Assembly (NCBI RefSeq): GCF_024171645.1 | Contig: NZ_JALKAC010000012.1 | Location: forward strand, 1-64,000 | Origin: Flavobacterium sp. HSC-32F16 | GTDB taxonomy: Bacteria; Bacteroidota; Bacteroidia; Flavobacteriales; Flavobacteriaceae | DNA: 64,000 nucleotides | Direction: 5' to 3' | Part shown: piece by piece, positions 33,042 to 41,418 of the stretch | How the letters are laid out: the number at the start of each line of letters is the position of its first letter | How positions within the stretch are numbered: position 1 is the stretch's first letter | Notes under the pieces: model-generated | What the model was told of the DNA's origin: nothing | Seen by the model: only the letters and a program-made list of their open reading frames with translations | Database searches by the model: none | Position numbers and translations under genes: made by a program

Positions 33042-34499
33042 ATGAAAACATATTTCAAATCATATAGAAAACCCATTGTTACATTATTGCTGTTGTCGAG
33101 TATTGTATTTACTTCCTGCGAAAACAATGAAGATTTAAACATAGCACCGGAAACCACAGTTTCTGACAAGGATATTTTTAAAACTCCGGCAAGAATTGAA
33201 GGTTTGGTAAACGGAATTTACAAAGCATTTAAAGGAGCCAGTTTATACGGAGGAAGAATTTTATTGTATCAGGATCAGCGTGGTGAAGATTTTATCAATA
33301 TTACGGCTAATAATTTTACAGGTTACGAAAGCTGGAACAATTCATACAGTTCGGGTTCAAACGACATTAACAACCTTTGGGGACAAGCTTATTCTGCAAT
33401 TAATAATGCCAATATTTTAATTGAAGGTTTAGCAGTGAACCAAGGCGTAATTACAGAAGAAAAAGCAAGACAATATATTGGCGAGGCAAAATTGGTTCGT
33501 GCATTGGCTTATTATACTTTGGTGATCAACTTCGGACAGCCTTATAATAAAGATGCTGGTGCCTCAAAAGGAGTTCCGCTTCGATTAAAAGCTGAAACCG
33601 GAACAGCCAATAATGATTTAGCAAGAAGCTCTGTGGCAGAAATTTATACGCAGATATTAAAAGACTTAGATGAAGCCGAAGCCGCACTGCCGCAGAGTTA
33701 TGCTACTGCCGATTTAAATACGACAAGAGCACACGTAAGCACAGCAATTGCTGTAAAAACAAGAGTTTATTTAACACTCAACAATTGGGCAAAAGTAATT
33801 GAAGAAGCGGCAAAACTGGCACCGCAGAGCCAAGCGCCGTTTTCTACAACTGCCAGCGAGGTTAAGCATGTATTACAGCCGGATATTACCGTAATTTTTT
33901 CTTCTAATTATGCAACAGTTGAATCTATTTTCAGCATTCCAATGAGTAGTTTGGATTCGTATACAGGGCAATCTTCAATAGCGTATATCTACAATACCAA
34001 TTTAGAATATTATCTAAATCCAACGGGAATTTTTGGTGATGCACAATGGAGAACTACAGATAAAAGACGTGATTTAACTAGAACCGTTTCGGGAAAACAA
34101 TACTTTAAAAAATACGCCAAGCCATCACCGTTCTTAGATTACATTCCGGTAATACGATATTCAGAAGTATTACTGAATTATGCTGAGGCAGCTGCCAAAA
34201 CCGGAAACCTGACATTGGCTGCGAATCTTTTAACAGCAGTTCACCAGCGCTCTGATGCTTCTTATACTTTTCCAGTTTCAGTGACGTCAGATCAAAATCA
34301 ATTGATTCAGGCTATTTGGAAAGAACGCCGAATCGAATTATTAGGAGAAGGATTCCGCGGACCGGATTTATTAAGAAACTTAGAGACGCTTCCGGCAAAA
34401 GGAGACAGCAAATTGCAGACTCCGGCCGTAACACCATCTGATGCTAATTATATTTTTCCGCCTGCTAATACAGAATTGGCAGCCAATAAATTATACTAA
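33042..34499 (+). CDS. SusD/RagB-family nutrient-binding lipoprotein
   Basis: A 485-residue lipoprotein: signal IVTLLLLSSIVFTSC with the lipidated Cys at residue 26. The SusD-like N-terminal TPR region contains ALAYYTLVINFGQPY and KDLDEAEAALP. The C-terminal RagB/SusD domain contains YIPVIRYSEVLLNYAEAAA and AIWKERRIELLGEGFRGPDLLR, both hallmark segments. It forms the lid of the SusC barrel on the cell surface. It lies 18 bp after susC and 39 bp before the TlpA-like gene, one operon. Confidence 0.95.
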   Translation: MKTYFKSYRKPIVTLLLLSSIVFTSCENNEDLNIAPETTVSDKDIFKTPARIEGLVNGIYKAFKGASLYGGRILLYQDQRGEDFINITANNFTGYESWNNSYSSGSNDINNLWGQAYSAINNANILIEGLAVNQGVITEEKARQYIGEAKLVRALAYYTLVINFGQPYNKDAGASKGVPLRLKAETGTANNDLARSSVAEIYTQILKDLDEAEAALPQSYATADLNTTRAHVSTAIAVKTRVYLTLNNWAKVIEEAAKLAPQSQAPFSTTASEVKHVLQPDITVIFSSNYATVESIFSIPMSSLDSYTGQSSIAYIYNTNLEYYLNPTGIFGDAQWRTTDKRRDLTRTVSGKQYFKKYAKPSPFLDYIPVIRYSEVLLNYAEAAAKTGNLTLAANLLTAVHQRSDASYTFPVSVTSDQNQLIQAIWKERRIELLGEGFRGPDLLRNLETLPAKGDSKLQTPAVTPSDANYIFPPANTELAANKLY

Positions 34500-34538
34500 T
34501 CTAAACCACAATAAATACTAATATTAAAATCAAATAAG

Positions 34539-35522
34539 ATGAAAAAGATACTGTTAGGTTTTGCTTTATTTCTTGCAGCTGCCCAAACTCAGGCACAAGA
34601 AAGTAATTTACAATTAAAAGGAACTGTTGTAGATACAGTTGCACAATATGTTTATCTGCAAAAGTTTCATAATAAAATGTTTACGACCATTGATTCGGTA
34701 AAAGTAAAAGACGGAAGTTTTAGTTTTAAAACTAAAGTTACAACTCCGGAATTATATGGTTTAAGTGTGAATACAGCGAATATTCCGCTTTATGTTTTCC
34801 TTGATAAAGGACCAATTAATGTAAAATTAAGTCCGAAGAAATATTACAGCGCTTCTGTTGTAGAAGGTTCAGAATCTCAGAATTTATTTGAAATCTATAA
34901 AAAAACAAAAGATGTAGAAATCAGTAAATTCATTACAGAGCATCCTAAATCTATTGTTTCGTCTTATGTGTTGTACAGAAACTGGTCGTACAGATTATCA
35001 CCGGAAGAAATTACAAAAAATATTGCTCTTCTTGATAAAAGCCAGCAGAATACCACTTATGTGAAAGAATTAAAAGAACTGGTTACTGTTTTAAACGGAT
35101 TAGCGGTTGGAAAAAAAGCCCCTGATTTCACAGCTCCTGATCCGGAAGGTAAACCAGTTCGTTTTTCAGAAAACTTAAAAGGCTACACTTTAGTTGATTT
35201 TTGGGCTTCATGGTGCGGACCTTGCCGAAAAGAAAATCCAAATATTGTAGCCGCTTATAAAGAATATCATGATAAAGGTTTCAACATTATGGGAATCTCT
35301 CTGGATAAAAAGAAAGAAAACTGGGTAAAAGGAATTCAGGATGATAATTTGACCTGGCTGCACGTTTCTGAGTTAACATATTGGAACAGCACAATTGCGA
35401 AGTTATACGGAGTAAGAGCAATTCCGGGAAATTATTTAGTGGATTCAAAAGGAATAATTGTAGCGAGAAACCTTCGCGGAGAAGATTTACAGACAACGCT
35501 TAAAACGCTTTTGGATAAGTAA
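34539..35522 (+). CDS. TlpA-like thioredoxin with N-terminal DUF4369
   Basis: A 327-residue exported protein. Signal peptide residues 1-18 (LGFALFLAAAQTQAQE). DUF4369-type beta domain about 25-120 (LQLKGTVVDTVAQYVYLQKF). C-terminal AhpC/TSA-thioredoxin domain about 185-325 with active site FWASWCGPCRKENP and the cis-Pro region RAIPGNYLVD. It reduces disulfides or keeps substrates reduced in the periplasm. Within a riboswitch-controlled SusCD operon it may reduce cystine or oxidised Cys peptides after import; that is inference. The repeat and RNA at 35531-35790 separate it from the peptidase genes. Confidence 0.92.
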   Translation: MKKILLGFALFLAAAQTQAQESNLQLKGTVVDTVAQYVYLQKFHNKMFTTIDSVKVKDGSFSFKTKVTTPELYGLSVNTANIPLYVFLDKGPINVKLSPKKYYSASVVEGSESQNLFEIYKKTKDVEISKFITEHPKSIVSSYVLYRNWSYRLSPEEITKNIALLDKSQQNTTYVKELKELVTVLNGLAVGKKAPDFTAPDPEGKPVRFSENLKGYTLVDFWASWCGPCRKENPNIVAAYKEYHDKGFNIMGISLDKKKENWVKGIQDDNLTWLHVSELTYWNSTIAKLYGVRAIPGNYLVDSKGIIVARNLRGEDLQTTLKTLLDK

Positions 35523-35530
35523 TATGTTTT

Positions 35531-35666
35531 TTTGTCATTTCGAGGAACGAGACTCGAGCGATAGCGAACAGGCGAAGCAAATCGCACTCGTAAGTCGACA
35601 AAGATTTACCGACAATTAGGGATGGATTAACTAGTGCGATTTCTCCCTGCGGTCGAAATGACAAAC
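35531..35666. repeat. Palindromic repeat, GTCATTTCGAGG family, copy B
   Basis: TTTGTCATTTCGAGGAACGA at the left pairs with the GTCGAAATGACAAA end, and AAATCGCACTCG with AGTGCGATTTCTC. The left arm is interrupted by CTCGAGCGATAGCGAACAGG and the GCGAAGCAAAT that follows, a piece also found inside the repeat at 22751. Related to copy A at 21515. No gene. Confidence 0.72.
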
Positions 35667-35700
35667 TAAACGGAAAATATTGTTATGAAAATGATTGTAC

Positions 35701-35787
35701 TAGCCCCGATAGAAGTGGAAATCCTTTTGTGGTCTCGTTTTTTAACGAGACCACAAAAGATTGGAACGGATAGCGGGATTAGCTCCT
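35701..35787 (+). ncRNA. Flavo-1-like structured RNA, copy 2
   Basis: TAGCCCCGATAGAAG, GGAAATCCTTTTGTGGTCTC, a TTTTTTAA loop, GAGACCACAAAAGATT, then GATAGCGGGATTAGCTCC. The central stem GTGGTCTCGTT/AACGAGACCAC is longer than in copy 1 (7484-7570), with co-varying bases (GTGTCTC/GAGACAT there), supporting a conserved fold. Assignment to the Flavo-1 motif is from memory. The following 35791-35939 contains remnants of the ACACATAG-type repeat. Confidence 0.6.
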
Positions 35788-35939
35788 GAAAAAAAGATTT
35801 GGTTTTATCATAGAAATCAAAATGACAAACTGAACGATGTTTGTTTGGATAAATAAAATGCCTTTAGAGACAAAAAAACTATGTCTCTATGTGTTTAAAA
35901 AACAAAACAATACTCATAAAAAATTAAAGAATAATAAAA

Positions 35940-37184
35940 ATGAAAACGAAATTATTTTTTTCAACCGCTGTATTACTTGCTATAACAACAAATGCACAAG
36001 TAAAAAGTAGTTTTAAAGGACAAGATCCTATTACGGCGGTTTCGACCGTAACGCGTCCTGTTCAAAAACAATGGAAAGGCGTTTTTGATAAAACAGGCGA
36101 TGAAGTTTTCTTTGGGAATGATTTTGCGGGAGCAAGACTAAACGGCGTTGTAAAATTAGACGACAATACTTTCAGTGTTTTGATTACGCCCGAAAATGCG
36201 CCAATAAACGGAAGTCCGTGGTATGCTTTTAAAGTCTGGTCAAAAAACGATAAAGAAATAAAAATTCGTTTTGATTATCCTGCAGGAGTTAAACACCGTT
36301 ACAATGCAAAAACAAGTGCCGACGGAAAACAATGGAAAGCTTCTGAAAACGGAACTTTCGTAAAAAGAGAAAAAGATTCCAATTACGTTTTAACAGTCAA
36401 AGTAAATAAAGATACCACTTGGATAGCCGCTCAGGAACTTAAAACTTCCAAAGAAATAAACGAGTGGATTTCGACTTTAAAAAATAAAAACAATACAGCC
36501 GAAGCTTCAATAGGTTTAACTGCCGAGGGAAGAAAAATTCCGGTTTTTAGTATTGGAAATCCGGCTTCAAAAAGTAAAATCCTGATTTCGGGCAGAAACC
36601 ATCCGCCGGAAGTTACGGGACATTATGCTCTTGAAGCTTTTGTTGAAAGTTTAACAGCCGATACGCCATTGGCAAAAAAGTTCAGAAAGAAATTTGAAGT
36701 GTACGTCATTCCTCTGCTGAATCCCGATGGCGTTGACGGCGGTTTTTGGAGACATAATTCGGGCGGAATCGATTTAAACCGCGATTATAATGAATTCAAT
36801 CAGCCGGAAACAAGAGCGGTTCGCGATTTCCTTAAAAATGAAATTAAAGACGATAAAAAGCTGTTCTTTTCAATTGATTTTCATTCGACACACGATGATA
36901 TTTATTATACCGTTGATCCAAATCTAAAAGGAAATATTCCGGGTTTTGTGCCAAATTGGCTCAACAAAGTTAAAGACGGAATTCCGGGTTATACACCTCA
37001 CATAAAGCCATTGTATTTCAAACCGCCAACTTTTACGCTATTCAGTTATTTGTTTGAAACCTATAAAACAGAAGCTTTGGTTTTTGAAATCGGAGATAAT
37101 ACACCAAAAGATTTCATTAAAAAGAAAGGCGGAGTTTCGGGAGAAGAATTCATGAAACTGATATTAGAAAACGTTAAAAACTAA
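35940..37184 (+). CDS. Exported M14-family zinc carboxypeptidase
   Basis: A 414-residue protein with signal peptide (FFSTAVLLAITTNAQ). Residues about 25-165 are a beta-sandwich N-terminal domain; about 180-410 the M14 peptidase: zinc ligands in GRNHPPEVTGH (HxxE), substrate Asn/Arg in HNSGGIDLNRDYN, third zinc ligand His in FSIDFHSTHDD, and catalytic Glu in EALVFEIGDN. It trims C-terminal residues from peptides in the periplasm or at the surface. It is followed after 12 bp by an S9 peptidase, forming a peptide-degrading unit next to the SusCD system. Confidence 0.9.
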   Translation: MKTKLFFSTAVLLAITTNAQVKSSFKGQDPITAVSTVTRPVQKQWKGVFDKTGDEVFFGNDFAGARLNGVVKLDDNTFSVLITPENAPINGSPWYAFKVWSKNDKEIKIRFDYPAGVKHRYNAKTSADGKQWKASENGTFVKREKDSNYVLTVKVNKDTTWIAAQELKTSKEINEWISTLKNKNNTAEASIGLTAEGRKIPVFSIGNPASKSKILISGRNHPPEVTGHYALEAFVESLTADTPLAKKFRKKFEVYVIPLLNPDGVDGGFWRHNSGGIDLNRDYNEFNQPETRAVRDFLKNEIKDDKKLFFSIDFHSTHDDIYYTVDPNLKGNIPGFVPNWLNKVKDGIPGYTPHIKPLYFKPPTFTLFSYLFETYKTEALVFEIGDNTPKDFIKKKGGVSGEEFMKLILENVKN

Positions 37185-37196
37185 AAGTAAATCGAG

Positions 37197-39356
37197 ATGA
37201 TCAAGAATAAATTATACATAACTCTTGCTTTAATTGCTTCTGTCTGTTGTTTCAGCCAGCAGAAAAAAGAACTCATTCAGGTTACTGATCTTTTAAAAAT
37301 CAGAACCGTTGGTGATGTTGAGGTAAGCAAAGATGGACAAAATGCTGTTTTTACTGTAAAAAGCATCATTAAAAATCCGGAAAATGCATTAGATTACGAT
37401 TACGACACACAACTTTGGATTACTAAAACGTCTAAAAACAGTGTGCCAAGACAATTGACTTTCGGGAAAGAAGGATCAAGTTCTCCCGTTTTCAGTCCTG
37501 ATGGAAAACAAATCGCTTTTACAAGAAGTATAAAAGGAAAATCTCAAATATTCCTTTTTAAGGTGGATGAAGGCGGAGAAGCCGTTCAGTTAACCGAATC
37601 CAAATACGGCGCCGGAAACCCAAAATGGAGCCCGGACGGAAAACAAATTTTGTTTACTGCATCGATACAAATCAATGAATTGGTTAAAGATTCGGTTTTA
37701 AATCCAAAAAAAGAATTGCCTATTTGGAGTTTTGAAAAACCCGGATTTACTGCGAATGAAAATCTGAAAATCAACAAAACCAAAGCAGATCCAAACGGAA
37801 ATATCGAAGCAGTCAGAGCGTATTTGGAAAACAATGAAAAAGACAAAAAAGCAAAAGTAGTTGACAAACTGCAATTTCAAACTGAAACCGCAGTAAGCAG
37901 TGAATTACGTTTTTCTCATATTTTTATTATTGATGCCAAACTGGGCGCAAAAGAAAAAGCGGTAACAAAAGGCTTTTATTCGCATTCAAATCCTTATTTC
38001 GTAAACAATTCCAAAATTGCTTTCAACGGAAATATCAATGAAAAAAGACATCCGGACAGAGTTTTGGAAAACAGAATTTATACAATTAATACCGACGGTA
38101 CAAATGCTGCCGAAGTATTAGGGGCAGAAAATATTGTGTTTCAGCTTTTAGCCGTTTCGCCTTCAGGAAAACAATTGGCGTATCAGGAAAGCATTATCAA
38201 TAATTTATCGGTTCCGGTTCTTAAAATCTTCAATTTAGAAAATCCTTCGGCTAAAAGTAAAGTGATTGATTATGATCGAAATAATAATAATGTTCGATTT
38301 TCTAAAGATGAAAAACAGCTTTATTTTACTTCATCAAGCAACGGCGGATATGTGCTTTGCACGGTGCCGTTAAACACTCTAAAAGTAGAAACACTTTCTT
38401 CTTTTGATCAGGGAATTACTGATTATGACTTCAATAACGGCATTTTGGTTTTTGCTAAAACCGAGGTCAAAAATCCATCAGAATTATATGTTTCTGACCT
38501 CAAATTAAAAGATCCCAAATTAGTATCAGAATTCAATACAGGCTGGCTTCAGAACAAAGAAATCAGTTTTCCGGAAAAAGGGACTTTTACAAACGAAAAA
38601 GGATTGGAAATTGAATATTGGATCACAAAACCTACTCGTTTTGAGCAGGGTAAAAAATATCCGTTATTAACAGAAATCCACGGCGGTCCAGCATCAATGT
38701 TTGGACCCGGTGATGGAAGTATGTGGCTGGAATATCAGTTTTTTGCTGCTCAGGGATATGGTGTTTTGTATAGTAATCCAAGAGGATCTTCGGGCTATGG
38801 AGAAACATTCCTGAGATCTAATATTAAAGATTGGGGACCAGGACCATCAAGCGATGTTTTAACTGCTTTAGACAAAACCGTTGCACAAGGCTGGGCAGAT
38901 ACAACTCGATTATTTATTACAGGAGGTTCTTACGCAGGATATTTAACGACATGGATTATCAGCCACGATCAGCGTTTTAAAGCCGCTTCAAGTCAACGCG
39001 GGGTTTATGATCTGGGAACTTTTTTTGGAGAAGGAAATGTATGGAGAATGGTTCCAAGATATTGGGGCGGTTATCCGTGGGAAGAAGAAACAAAAGCCAT
39101 TTTAGAACGTGAGTCGCCGTTAAATTATGCACAGAATATCAATATCCCGTTTTTGATTATTCACGGAGACAATGATTACAGAACCGGCGTTACACAGAGC
39201 CAAATGTTGTACAAAACCCTGAAAGTTTTAGGAAAACCTGTAGAATATGTAAGACAGCCGGGTGCAAGCCATGAAATAACCAGAAGCGGAGACAATCGCC
39301 AGAGAATTGACCAGCTTTTAAGAACTTTTGAATTCTTTGAAAGATTCAATCAATAA
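37197..39356 (+). CDS. Exported S9-family prolyl oligopeptidase
   Basis: A 719-residue serine peptidase with signal peptide (LYITLALIASVCCFSQQ). Residues about 30-440 form a beta-propeller (PVFSPDGKQIAFTR, GNPKWSPDGKQILFT repeats). Residues about 465-715 are the alpha/beta-hydrolase catalytic domain: Ser in TGGSYAGYLTTW, Asp in IHGDNDYRTG, His in GASHEITRSGDNR. It resembles acylaminoacyl-peptidase/DPP-type members and would cleave short peptides. Co-transcribed with the M14 carboxypeptidase (12 bp) and probably with the class V aminotransferase 30 bp later. Confidence 0.92.
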   Translation: MIKNKLYITLALIASVCCFSQQKKELIQVTDLLKIRTVGDVEVSKDGQNAVFTVKSIIKNPENALDYDYDTQLWITKTSKNSVPRQLTFGKEGSSSPVFSPDGKQIAFTRSIKGKSQIFLFKVDEGGEAVQLTESKYGAGNPKWSPDGKQILFTASIQINELVKDSVLNPKKELPIWSFEKPGFTANENLKINKTKADPNGNIEAVRAYLENNEKDKKAKVVDKLQFQTETAVSSELRFSHIFIIDAKLGAKEKAVTKGFYSHSNPYFVNNSKIAFNGNINEKRHPDRVLENRIYTINTDGTNAAEVLGAENIVFQLLAVSPSGKQLAYQESIINNLSVPVLKIFNLENPSAKSKVIDYDRNNNNVRFSKDEKQLYFTSSSNGGYVLCTVPLNTLKVETLSSFDQGITDYDFNNGILVFAKTEVKNPSELYVSDLKLKDPKLVSEFNTGWLQNKEISFPEKGTFTNEKGLEIEYWITKPTRFEQGKKYPLLTEIHGGPASMFGPGDGSMWLEYQFFAAQGYGVLYSNPRGSSGYGETFLRSNIKDWGPGPSSDVLTALDKTVAQGWADTTRLFITGGSYAGYLTTWIISHDQRFKAASSQRGVYDLGTFFGEGNVWRMVPRYWGGYPWEEETKAILERESPLNYAQNINIPFLIIHGDNDYRTGVTQSQMLYKTLKVLGKPVEYVRQPGASHEITRSGDNRQRIDQLLRTFEFFERFNQ

Positions 39357-39386
39357 TAAATTTAGTTAATTAAAAATGATAGGGAA

Positions 39387-40886
39387 ATGAATGCTATTGA
39401 GACAAAAACAAAACCAATTGAATTAGAAAGCTATTTTTCTAAATTTAGAGAAAATACAGTAGGTACAGATCATACTTTTAAATCGGTTTATGGAAAACAA
39501 AATCTGCTTTATGCAGATTGGGTTGCCAGCGGAAGATTATACGTTCCAATCGAGGATATTATGCTTAATAAAATCGGACCGATGATTGCTAATACGCATT
39601 CACTTTCCAGTCAAACCGGAAAAACTTCTACTTATGCTTACCAATATGCCAGAGATGTTATTAAGAAGTCGGTTAATGCCAGCGAAACCGATGTTTTAAT
39701 TACAACCGGAACCGGAATGACAGCTGCTTTGTCGAAACTGCAGCGCATCATGGGACTTCGTACTTCTGATAATAGTTTATCTGCCGCTTTGAATGATTAT
39801 GAAGACAAACCCGTTGTTTTTATTACGCACATGGAGCATCATTCCAATCAGGTTCCTTGGTATGAAACCAATGCGGAAGTGGTGATTTTGCCTGCAGATG
39901 AAAACAATTTAGTTGATCCCAAAATTCTTTCTGAGGAAATTAAAAAATATGCGCACAGAAGCTTAAAAATAGGTTCGTTTACAGCCTGTTCAAATGTTAC
40001 GGGAATTATTACGCCTTATCACGAACTGGCCAAGATTATGCATCAAAACGGCGGACTTTGCTTTGTTGATTTTGCAGCTTCGGCGCCGTATGTTAAAATC
40101 GATATGCATCCAAAAGATACGGAACAGCAGTTAGATGCTGTTTTCTTTTCGCCTCATAAATTTTTAGGCGGACCAGGAACTTGCGGTGTTTTGGTTTTTA
40201 ATGAAAAACTATATAAATCTGGTTTTCCGGATAATCCCGGCGGTGGAAATGTAAAATGGACGAATCCTTTAGGGAAATATTGTTACAGCGATGTCATAGA
40301 AGTTAGAGAAGATGGCGGGACGCCAGGATTTCTGCAAGTAATAAGAACTGCCTTAGCTTTAGAATTAAAAGATAAAATGGGAGTGGAGAACATCAAAAAC
40401 AGAGAAAGAGAACTGCTTGATCTTTGTTTTTCAAGACTTCAAAAAATAAAAGGTTTGTCCATTTTAGGAGATTTAACAACAGAAAGAATTGGTTGTGTTT
40501 CTTTTGTAATCGAAGATATTCATTATAATCTGATTGTAAGGCTTTTAAATGACCGTTTCGGAATTCAGGTTCGCGGAGGCTGGTCATGTGCAAGTACTTA
40601 CGCGCATTATTTGTTCAATATTAATGAAAAGAAATCGGAAGCAATTACAAATGAACTTTTAGAGAAAAACCAAACCAATAAACCGGGCTGGGTGCGTTTA
40701 TCTCTGCATCCGATTATGAGCAATGATGAACTTGTATTTGTGTGTGATGCGATTGAACAAGTAACTTTGCATTACAAAAAATGGCAGACAGAATATGAAT
40801 ATAATTCGGCGACGAATGAATTTGAAAACCCTGAAATTAAAGAAAATATAGCCGAAGAAGTAAATGAATGGTTTAAGTTAGTTTAA
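39387..40886 (+). CDS. Class V aminotransferase, cysteine desulfurase-like
   Basis: A 499-residue PLP enzyme of aminotransferase class V, longer than typical NifS (about 400). YADWVASGRLYVPIED at the N-terminus, PLP-contacting HMEHHSNQVPW and CFVDFAASAPYVKIDMH, Schiff-base Lys in AVFFSPHKFLGGPGTCG. A Cys lies at RGGWSCASTYAHY, near where desulfurases carry the persulfide Cys. It is cytoplasmic. Behind a SAM riboswitch locus and two peptidases it could release sulfur from cysteine or a related amino acid; an aminotransferase or lyase role is also possible. A two-way terminator follows at 40892. Confidence 0.85.
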   Translation: MNAIETKTKPIELESYFSKFRENTVGTDHTFKSVYGKQNLLYADWVASGRLYVPIEDIMLNKIGPMIANTHSLSSQTGKTSTYAYQYARDVIKKSVNASETDVLITTGTGMTAALSKLQRIMGLRTSDNSLSAALNDYEDKPVVFITHMEHHSNQVPWYETNAEVVILPADENNLVDPKILSEEIKKYAHRSLKIGSFTACSNVTGIITPYHELAKIMHQNGGLCFVDFAASAPYVKIDMHPKDTEQQLDAVFFSPHKFLGGPGTCGVLVFNEKLYKSGFPDNPGGGNVKWTNPLGKYCYSDVIEVREDGGTPGFLQVIRTALALELKDKMGVENIKNRERELLDLCFSRLQKIKGLSILGDLTTERIGCVSFVIEDIHYNLIVRLLNDRFGIQVRGGWSCASTYAHYLFNINEKKSEAITNELLEKNQTNKPGWVRLSLHPIMSNDELVFVCDAIEQVTLHYKKWQTEYEYNSATNEFENPEIKENIAEEVNEWFKLV

Positions 40887-40891
40887 TTATT

Positions 40892-40924
40892 AAACCCGAC
40901 ATGTTTTTAAAACCTGTCGGGTTT
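40892..40924. terminator. Bidirectional terminator
   Basis: AAACCCGACA and TGTCGGGTTT form a 10-bp stem between the convergent aminotransferase (plus) and HxlR (minus) genes, with A- and T-runs on either side. Confidence 0.85.
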
Positions 40925-40948
40925 CTAAACGAAAATGATTTGAATAAT

Positions 40949-41326
40949 TTATTTAAGGGACTCAATAATTTTCTCTCGATGTGACAATCCCCAGTTTACT
41001 AAGGTTTCCGTTACCGGAAGCACAGATTTTCCATATTCTGTAATCGCATACGCCACAGTTGCAGGTTTAGTATCTTGCTCCGTTCTGCTGATCAATAAAT
41101 TAGTTTCTAATTCTTTAAGTTCTTTACTCAGCATTTTTGCCGATATACCGCCTATTTCGCGCTGCATCTTTTTAAAATGAATAACCTGATGCGTTCTGTT
41201 GGTTAAGAAACGTAAAATCATCAGTTTCCATTTACCGCCTAAAACGTCCAGACTATCGCGCATTGCCATAAGTTCTTCAGAGCAGTTTGCTTCTCGAATT
41301 GTTCCATTATCATTAATTTTTGCCAT
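40949..41326 (-). CDS. HxlR family transcriptional regulator
   Basis: A 125-residue winged-helix regulator: CSEELMAMRDSLDVLGGKWK with the family Cys, then LMILRFLTNRTHQVIHFKKM, MLSKELKELETNLLI (recognition helix and wing) and YAITEYGKSVLPV. HxlR proteins sense electrophiles or oxidants through the N-terminal Cys in several species. It is divergent from a quinone oxidoreductase at 41419, the usual HxlR arrangement, with palindromic candidate operators between them (41341-41366). Confidence 0.92.
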   Translation of the reverse strand: MAKINDNGTIREANCSEELMAMRDSLDVLGGKWKLMILRFLTNRTHQVIHFKKMQREIGGISAKMLSKELKELETNLLISRTEQDTKPATVAYAITEYGKSVLPVTETLVNWGLSHREKIIESLK

Positions 41327-41340
41327 ACTAGTTTCTATTT

Positions 41341-41400
41341 GGTAACCGGTTACCTCGGGTTAACCCATAACAAAAATAGAACATAGCGTCCATACTTTTG
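41341..41400 (+). promoter_or_regulatory. Palindromic operators and -7 element between hxlR and the oxidoreductase
   Basis: GGTAACCGGTTACC (41341-41354) and GGGTTAACCC (41357-41366) are perfect palindromes, giving four GGTwACC-type half-sites in 26 bases. TACTTTTG (41393-41400) fits the -7 consensus for the plus-strand gene, and the palindromes cover the region just upstream of where -33 should be. Probably HxlR binding sites. Confidence 0.65.
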
Positions 41401-41418
41401 TATACTAAAATAATAAAA

